Source: Luminiphilus sp.
GTDB lineage: Bacteria; Pseudomonadota; Gammaproteobacteria; Pseudomonadales; Halieaceae
Assembly (NCBI GenBank): GCA_029251065.1
Contig: JAQXEB010000300.1
Coordinates: forward strand, 1-6,795
Direction: 5' to 3'
DNA length: 6,795 bases
A program made the translations under genes and the position numbers. How positions within the stretch are numbered: position 1 is the stretch's first letter; the number at the start of each line of letters is the position of its first letter. The notes below the pieces were generated by a model. The model was given only the letters and a program-made list of their open reading frames with translations, did not search any database and was not told the DNA's origin. This document shows, one piece after another, positions 6,588-6,795 of the stretch.

Positions 6588-6795
6588 CTAGCGAAGCACT
6601 TTTAGCCAGTCTCCGGTGCGGGGTTCGCCGCTGGGGTAATAGCCATTAATGAGTCGCAACTGATTTTCCGCGTCGGGCACTCTTATGCCCGAGCTCAGCG
6701 AGTCAAATGTAGCGCCGCGAGGGACTTGAATGTAATTCAATACGTGACTTTCGCCGCGCTTTTTTTCTTTTGGAAAAAGGGGTCTGAATGACGTG
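6588..6795 (-). CDS. Probable M48 family metalloprotease, C-terminal end (5' part outside window)
   Basis: On the minus strand a frame open from the right edge encodes 68 residues and ends in TAG (6590-6588). The segment contains YIQVPRGATFDSL, then ENQLRLINGYYPSGEP and a terminal GDWLKVLR. This wording matches, from memory, the small C-terminal domain of gammaproteobacterial M48 (BepA/YfgC-related or TPR-containing) peptidases, where a V-x-V-x-PGDT-like strand is followed by LRLLNGLYPxGEPxxGQxxKVV; it resembles a LysM-like fold. The HEXXH zinc motif would lie well upstream, outside the window, so catalytic competence cannot be judged. Such proteases act in the periplasm on outer-membrane assembly or misfolded proteins. 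The stop is 57 bases before the amidohydrolase start on the same strand, with no convincing terminator hairpin between, so read-through is possible. The alternative is an unrelated protein with a LysM-like tail. The frame is certain in extent; the family name is moderately supported. Confidence 0.6.
   Translation of the reverse strand, partial: TSFRPLFPKEKKRGESHVLNYIQVPRGATFDSLSSGIRVPDAENQLRLINGYYPSGEPRTGDWLKVLR

Overview
The window appears to be ordinary chromosomal DNA from a Gram-negative proteobacterium of moderate GC content (roughly 50-55% by eye, not counted). A marine gammaproteobacterium, for example something near the OM60/NOR5 (Halieaceae) or SAR92 groups, is my best guess. The reasons are an outer-membrane-type lipoprotein, a SixA phosphatase, a GloC/YcbL hydrolase very close in pattern to the enterobacterial one, a transporter with Na+-coupling signatures, and an M48 peptidase C-terminus of a type I associate with gammaproteobacteria. 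This placement rests on remembered protein patterns, not on a search.

Left half, plus strand (1-3719). The window opens inside a sixA-like phosphohistidine phosphatase gene that overlaps nagZ by ATGA. NagZ is a cytoplasmic peptidoglycan-recycling glucosaminidase. After an 84-base gap comes a second tight cluster. It holds a small lipoprotein with a six-cysteine Kazal-type domain, a glutamate/dicarboxylate:cation symporter whose ribosome-binding site lies in the last codons of the lipoprotein gene, and gloC, a hydroxyacylglutathione hydrolase (glyoxalase II type) that overlaps the symporter gene by ATGA.

Right half, minus strand (6795-3736). Three genes read leftward and converge on gloC, with only 16 bases between the two stop codons. 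In transcription order they are the C-terminal end of a probable M48 metalloprotease, a 567-residue exported YtcJ-type amidohydrolase, and an Old Yellow Enzyme family flavin oxidoreductase. The gaps are 57 and 14 bases, so the last two at least look like one transcription unit.

Functionally this is a patchwork of envelope maintenance (NagZ, Kazal lipoprotein, M48 protease), nutrient uptake (symporter) and small-molecule detoxification or catabolism (GloC, amidohydrolase, flavin oxidoreductase). I see no tRNA, rRNA, CRISPR array, insertion sequence, phage gene, attachment site or origin. No stretch over 300 bases lacks a gene; the longest gap is 1361-1444. I found no convincing undescribed system. 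The points most worth a second look are the alphaproteobacterial look of NagZ, the coupling of the Kazal lipoprotein to the symporter, and the pairing of an exported amidohydrolase with a flavin reductase that lacks the usual N-terminal redox cysteine.
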